Below, in pieces: positions 61,407 to 64,000 of a stretch of 64,000 nucleotides of DNA. Numbering within the stretch: position 1 is the stretch's first letter; the number at the start of each line of letters is the position of its first letter. The notes beneath the pieces are model-generated. The model searched no databases and was not told where the DNA came from. It saw only the letters and a program-made list of their open reading frames with translations. The stretch comes from JAAYUJ01 sp963698165 (GTDB lineage: Bacteria; Desulfobacterota; Syntrophobacteria; Syntrophobacterales; Syntrophobacteraceae), in assembly GCA_963698165.1 (NCBI GenBank), contig CAVOPT010000003.1, forward strand, positions 1-64,000. Direction: 5' to 3'. Position numbers and translations under genes: made by a program.

Positions 61407-62183
61407 TCAGCGGGATTCGCGGATGACAAGACCTTCCGTTTTTTCCTTGCGGTTGAATTCCGCCGCGTATCGCAATGCATCAGCCCTTGACTGAAAAGAT
61501 CCGACGAGCACCCGGTTCCAGCGGGCGCCGCTCAGATCGAGGGACTCTATACGCGCGGGATACCCCTTGGTCTTCAACTGATCCAGAAGGCGCTGGGCGT
61601 TTTCCGAGTCGCGAAGGGAGGAGATGAGCAGCGTGAAGTGTTCGGATGAGGTCTCGGGCCCTCCAGGATCGGGCACGGGTTGCTGGGAGGCCGTCTTTTC
61701 GGCTGGCGACCCACGTGTCATGTCCGTCCCCTCTGGTGTGCTCGGCGTTTTCTGCTTCGTGTCGGCCGGGCCCTCGGGGGAGCTCTTGGGCGGAAGCTGA
61801 GGCGTGGCACCGGCATGAGACGGGGTGGGCTTGGCTGTCAGGGAAACGCTTTTTTGAGTCAGATCTTCATAGTATTTGAGGGTTTCCAGCATTTTCTTCT
61901 GGTCTTCCCAGGTTTGGGCCACGTTGGATGGCGGCTTGGCGGGCGTTCTGTCCAGTCCAAGGAATCTCAGGAAAACCGCGGGAAATGATATGTCCGAAGA
62001 GTCCACCAACGGAACCCCACGTCCCACGAGAAGGCCGAACACGAACATCCAGGAGAGTGCGACGATGAGGCCAGAACAGCACAGCGAGAGTTGAAGGCGA
62101 CTCAGTTCAAAACGGTAGCGTTTGGGTTTGGGACCTTTTCCCCGCTGTTCGGGAGCATTGTCCTCGATCATCGAACGAGCCAT
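61407..62183 (-). CDS. SPOR-domain membrane protein
   Basis: This single-pass protein has a short cytoplasmic basic stretch (KGPKPKRYRFELSRLQ), one transmembrane segment (LSLCCSGLIVALSWMFVFGLL), a long Pro/Ser/Thr/Lys-rich linker, and a C-terminal SPOR domain (about residues 180-258: HFTLLISSLRDSENAQRLLDQLKTKG, then WNRVLVGSFQSRADALRYAAEF). SPOR domains bind stripped peptidoglycan at division sites. It lies 24 bases after argS on the same strand, a common pairing in this group of bacteria. Confidence 0.93.
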   Translation of the reverse strand: MARSMIEDNAPEQRGKGPKPKRYRFELSRLQLSLCCSGLIVALSWMFVFGLLVGRGVPLVDSSDISFPAVFLRFLGLDRTPAKPPSNVAQTWEDQKKMLETLKYYEDLTQKSVSLTAKPTPSHAGATPQLPPKSSPEGPADTKQKTPSTPEGTDMTRGSPAEKTASQQPVPDPGGPETSSEHFTLLISSLRDSENAQRLLDQLKTKGYPARIESLDLSGARWNRVLVGSFQSRADALRYAAEFNRKEKTEGLVIRESR

Positions 62184-62207
62184 GCATTCCTTCCCTGCAA
62201 AGTCGCA

Positions 62208-63890
62208 TCACATTTTTTCGGGTGCCGTGACGCCCAGAAGCCCCAGAGCGTTTCGGAGAACCACCCTAGCGGCGGCGGCCAGATGGAGCCGTGCCCGGGT
62301 CAATTCGGGATCGTCTCCGAGAATCCGGTTCTGATTGTAGTAACTATGGAAAAGAGAAACAAGTTCATGGAGATAGTAGGGGATGAAATGCGCTTCGAGA
62401 GACCGGGCGCAATTGGCCACCACCTCCGGATATTCGCCAAGCAGTTTGATGAGGTCCAGCTCCTGTGGAAGCGTCAGGCGATGCACCGAAGAAGGGGAAC
62501 CGGTCCCGGGAAGCTCACAGTGGATTCCTCTCTCCCTTGCCACTTCGAAGATGCTGCAGAGCCGGGCGTGGGCGTATTGCACATAGAAGACGGGGTTGTC
62601 GTTGCTCTGCATCTTGGCGACTTCCAGGTCGAAATCAAGGGGGCTGTCGGAGCGGCGGGTGAGGAAAATATACCGTGCGGCGTCTCTTCCCACCTCATCC
62701 ACCACTTCCTTGAGAGTGACGAATTCACCGGCCCTGGTGGACATGGCGACCGGGGCTCCGCCCCTCAGGAGGTTCACCAGTTGGACGAGGATGATCCGCA
62801 GATCCGACCTTTCCCTGCCCAAAGCCTCCACGCCGGCGAGCATGCGCTCCACGTAGCCGTGGTGGTCGGCGCCCCAGATGTCCACCACGGTCTGGAATCC
62901 TCTTTCGTACTTGTTCCGGTGGTACGCCAGATCCGAGGCGAAGTAGGTGCTCAACCCGTTGGCCCGGATGACGACCCGGTCCTTCTCGTCCCCAAAAGCC
63001 GTGCTTCGAAACCAGGTGGCTCCACCTTCCTCATAGATGTGGCCGAGGGCCCTGAGTGCTTCCACCGTTTTGCGAACGGCGTCTTCCTCGTGGAGGCTTC
63101 GTTCACTGAACCAGTTGTCGAAGTCCACGCCGAAGGCGTCCAGGTCCTGGCGGATTCCTTCGAGGATGCGATCTCCCGCAAACCGCGTGAAGGTGTCCAG
63201 TGCATCGTCCAAGGAAGTGCTTCGGTACTGGTCTCCCGCCTCCGCATGGAGTTCCCGGGCGAGCTCCTCCATGTAATCTCCCTGGTAGTGGTTTTCCGGG
63301 AATTCCACGTTCTCGCCCAGGACCTGAAGGTAGCGGTAGTAAAGGCTTCGACCCAGGGTGTCCATCTGGTTTCCCGCATCGTTGATGTAGTACTCCCGCT
63401 GCACGTCGAAGCCGCAAACCTGGAAAATGTTCGCCACGACGTCTCCCGTGGCGGCTCCCCTCCCGTGCCCGATGTGCAAGGGACCCGTGGGGTTCGCGCT
63501 CACGAATTCCACCTGTGTCTTCCTTCCCCGACCGATGTTCTGACGCCCGTATGCTTCTGGATTCTCCAGTATTTCTTCCAGGATTCCATGCCATGCCTGG
63601 GGCTTCAGGAAAAAATTGATGAAGCCGGGTCCGGCGATTTCAACCTTCTCCAATATGCCTTCAGGGTCATGAAGGTTCCCGAGGATTTCCCCGGCAATTT
63701 CCCGTGGGTTGCGCTTGAGTTGGCGAGTCAGGCCGAGAGCCACGTTGGTGGCATAGTCTCCGTGCTGGGCGAGCTTTGGAATTTCCAGTTCGACGGGGAT
63801 ATGGTTCACGGGCGATCGACCTTGCCCGGCGAAAAGTACCTGGACAGCTTCCTGGATCAGTGCGATCAACTTAGTGCGCATGTGTGCCAT
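62208..63890 (-). CDS. argS: Arginyl-tRNA synthetase
   Basis: This class I synthetase charges tRNA-Arg. The HIGH motif is in SANPTGPLHIGHGRGAATGDVVANIF. The family N-terminal Add1 domain (HGDYATNVALGL) and the C-terminal alpha-helical anticodon domain (YVQYAHARLCSIFE) are present. The catalytic loop has the typical MSTRAGEF in place of KMSKS, as in many ArgRS. About 560 residues is normal. I chose the ATG at 63890 (MAHMRTKL), with AAGGAGG about 11 bases before it, over 63932. SPOR follows it closely. Confidence 0.96.
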   Translation of the reverse strand: MAHMRTKLIALIQEAVQVLFAGQGRSPVNHIPVELEIPKLAQHGDYATNVALGLTRQLKRNPREIAGEILGNLHDPEGILEKVEIAGPGFINFFLKPQAWHGILEEILENPEAYGRQNIGRGRKTQVEFVSANPTGPLHIGHGRGAATGDVVANIFQVCGFDVQREYYINDAGNQMDTLGRSLYYRYLQVLGENVEFPENHYQGDYMEELARELHAEAGDQYRSTSLDDALDTFTRFAGDRILEGIRQDLDAFGVDFDNWFSERSLHEEDAVRKTVEALRALGHIYEEGGATWFRSTAFGDEKDRVVIRANGLSTYFASDLAYHRNKYERGFQTVVDIWGADHHGYVERMLAGVEALGRERSDLRIILVQLVNLLRGGAPVAMSTRAGEFVTLKEVVDEVGRDAARYIFLTRRSDSPLDFDLEVAKMQSNDNPVFYVQYAHARLCSIFEVARERGIHCELPGTGSPSSVHRLTLPQELDLIKLLGEYPEVVANCARSLEAHFIPYYLHELVSLFHSYYNQNRILGDDPELTRARLHLAAAARVVLRNALGLLGVTAPEKM

Positions 63891-64000
63891 TGAAATCAAA
63901 TCCTCCTTTGCATGCACCGGGCTTGCGATCATCTCGGGTTGGAGCGCACAGGTTATATATCAGCAGTTGGGTGCGGGGCAAGGGAAGAGGGCGTTTCATT

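Overview
The window is a GC-rich bacterial chromosome segment. It carries one tRNA gene, dense housekeeping operons and several accessory blocks. The gene set (RemA, YicC, DUF4416, RfaE1, Trm112, DivIVA and YggT beside glnS; a TIGR04211-type SH3 protein; ADP-forming acyl-CoA synthetase; KamA with ATP-grasp enzymes) suggests a Syntrophobacter-like member of the Desulfobacterota. That placement is inferred from gene content, not from a marker tree.

Layout. 0.5-3.4 kb: tRNA-Arg(CCU), a membrane-anchored SH3 protein, tatD and maf. 4.1-8.9 kb: a small protein of unknown family followed by a broken CHAT protease-STAND NTPase-TPR gene, then yggS, also frameshifted. 10.2-17.5 kb: a long minus-strand housekeeping run (glnS, yggT, divIVA, trm112, rfaE1, DUF4416, yicC, remA, gmk, rlmB). 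17.5-26.1 kb: a DprA-like protein with an unusual C-terminal domain, a YchF-like GTPase, DUF457, a BPL-N protein overlapping a CoA-disulfide-reductase-like flavoprotein, arfB, and small or unknown genes. 26.4-33.4 kb: an ADP-forming acyl-CoA synthetase, a small exported protein, and a set of KamA aminomutase, two ATP-grasp ligases and a GNAT acetyltransferase that looks like one biosynthetic unit. 33.5-36.4 kb: hsp20 and lon.

36.4-46.1 kb is gene-sparse and has a different base composition. It carries an L,D-transpeptidase, a small lipoprotein, two oleate hydratases, a duplicated fragment of one of them, a cation diffusion facilitator and a CsbD protein. It looks acquired and rearranged, but I see no integrase. 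46.1-56.5 kb returns to core functions: a TtuA-like tRNA thiolase, a radical SAM protein, nadK, a response regulator-GGDEF protein, speD-speB, corC, lnt, and prfB with its programmed +1 frameshift. 56.9-61.3 kb is a three-gene unit: an exported caspase-like/FGE-sulfatase protein, a DUF4384 protein and a CHASE2 adenylate cyclase. The window ends with a SPOR-domain protein and argS on the minus strand.

The most promising system-level candidates are the KamA/ATP-grasp/ATP-grasp/GNAT set, the caspase-FGE/DUF4384/CHASE2-cyclase unit, the DprA-like fusion protein, and the degraded CHAT-STAND-TPR locus with its partner gene. Single-base indels cluster between 6.2 and 9.9 kb, mostly in G/C runs. Either this segment is decaying or the assembly is locally unpolished, and the sequence alone cannot say which.
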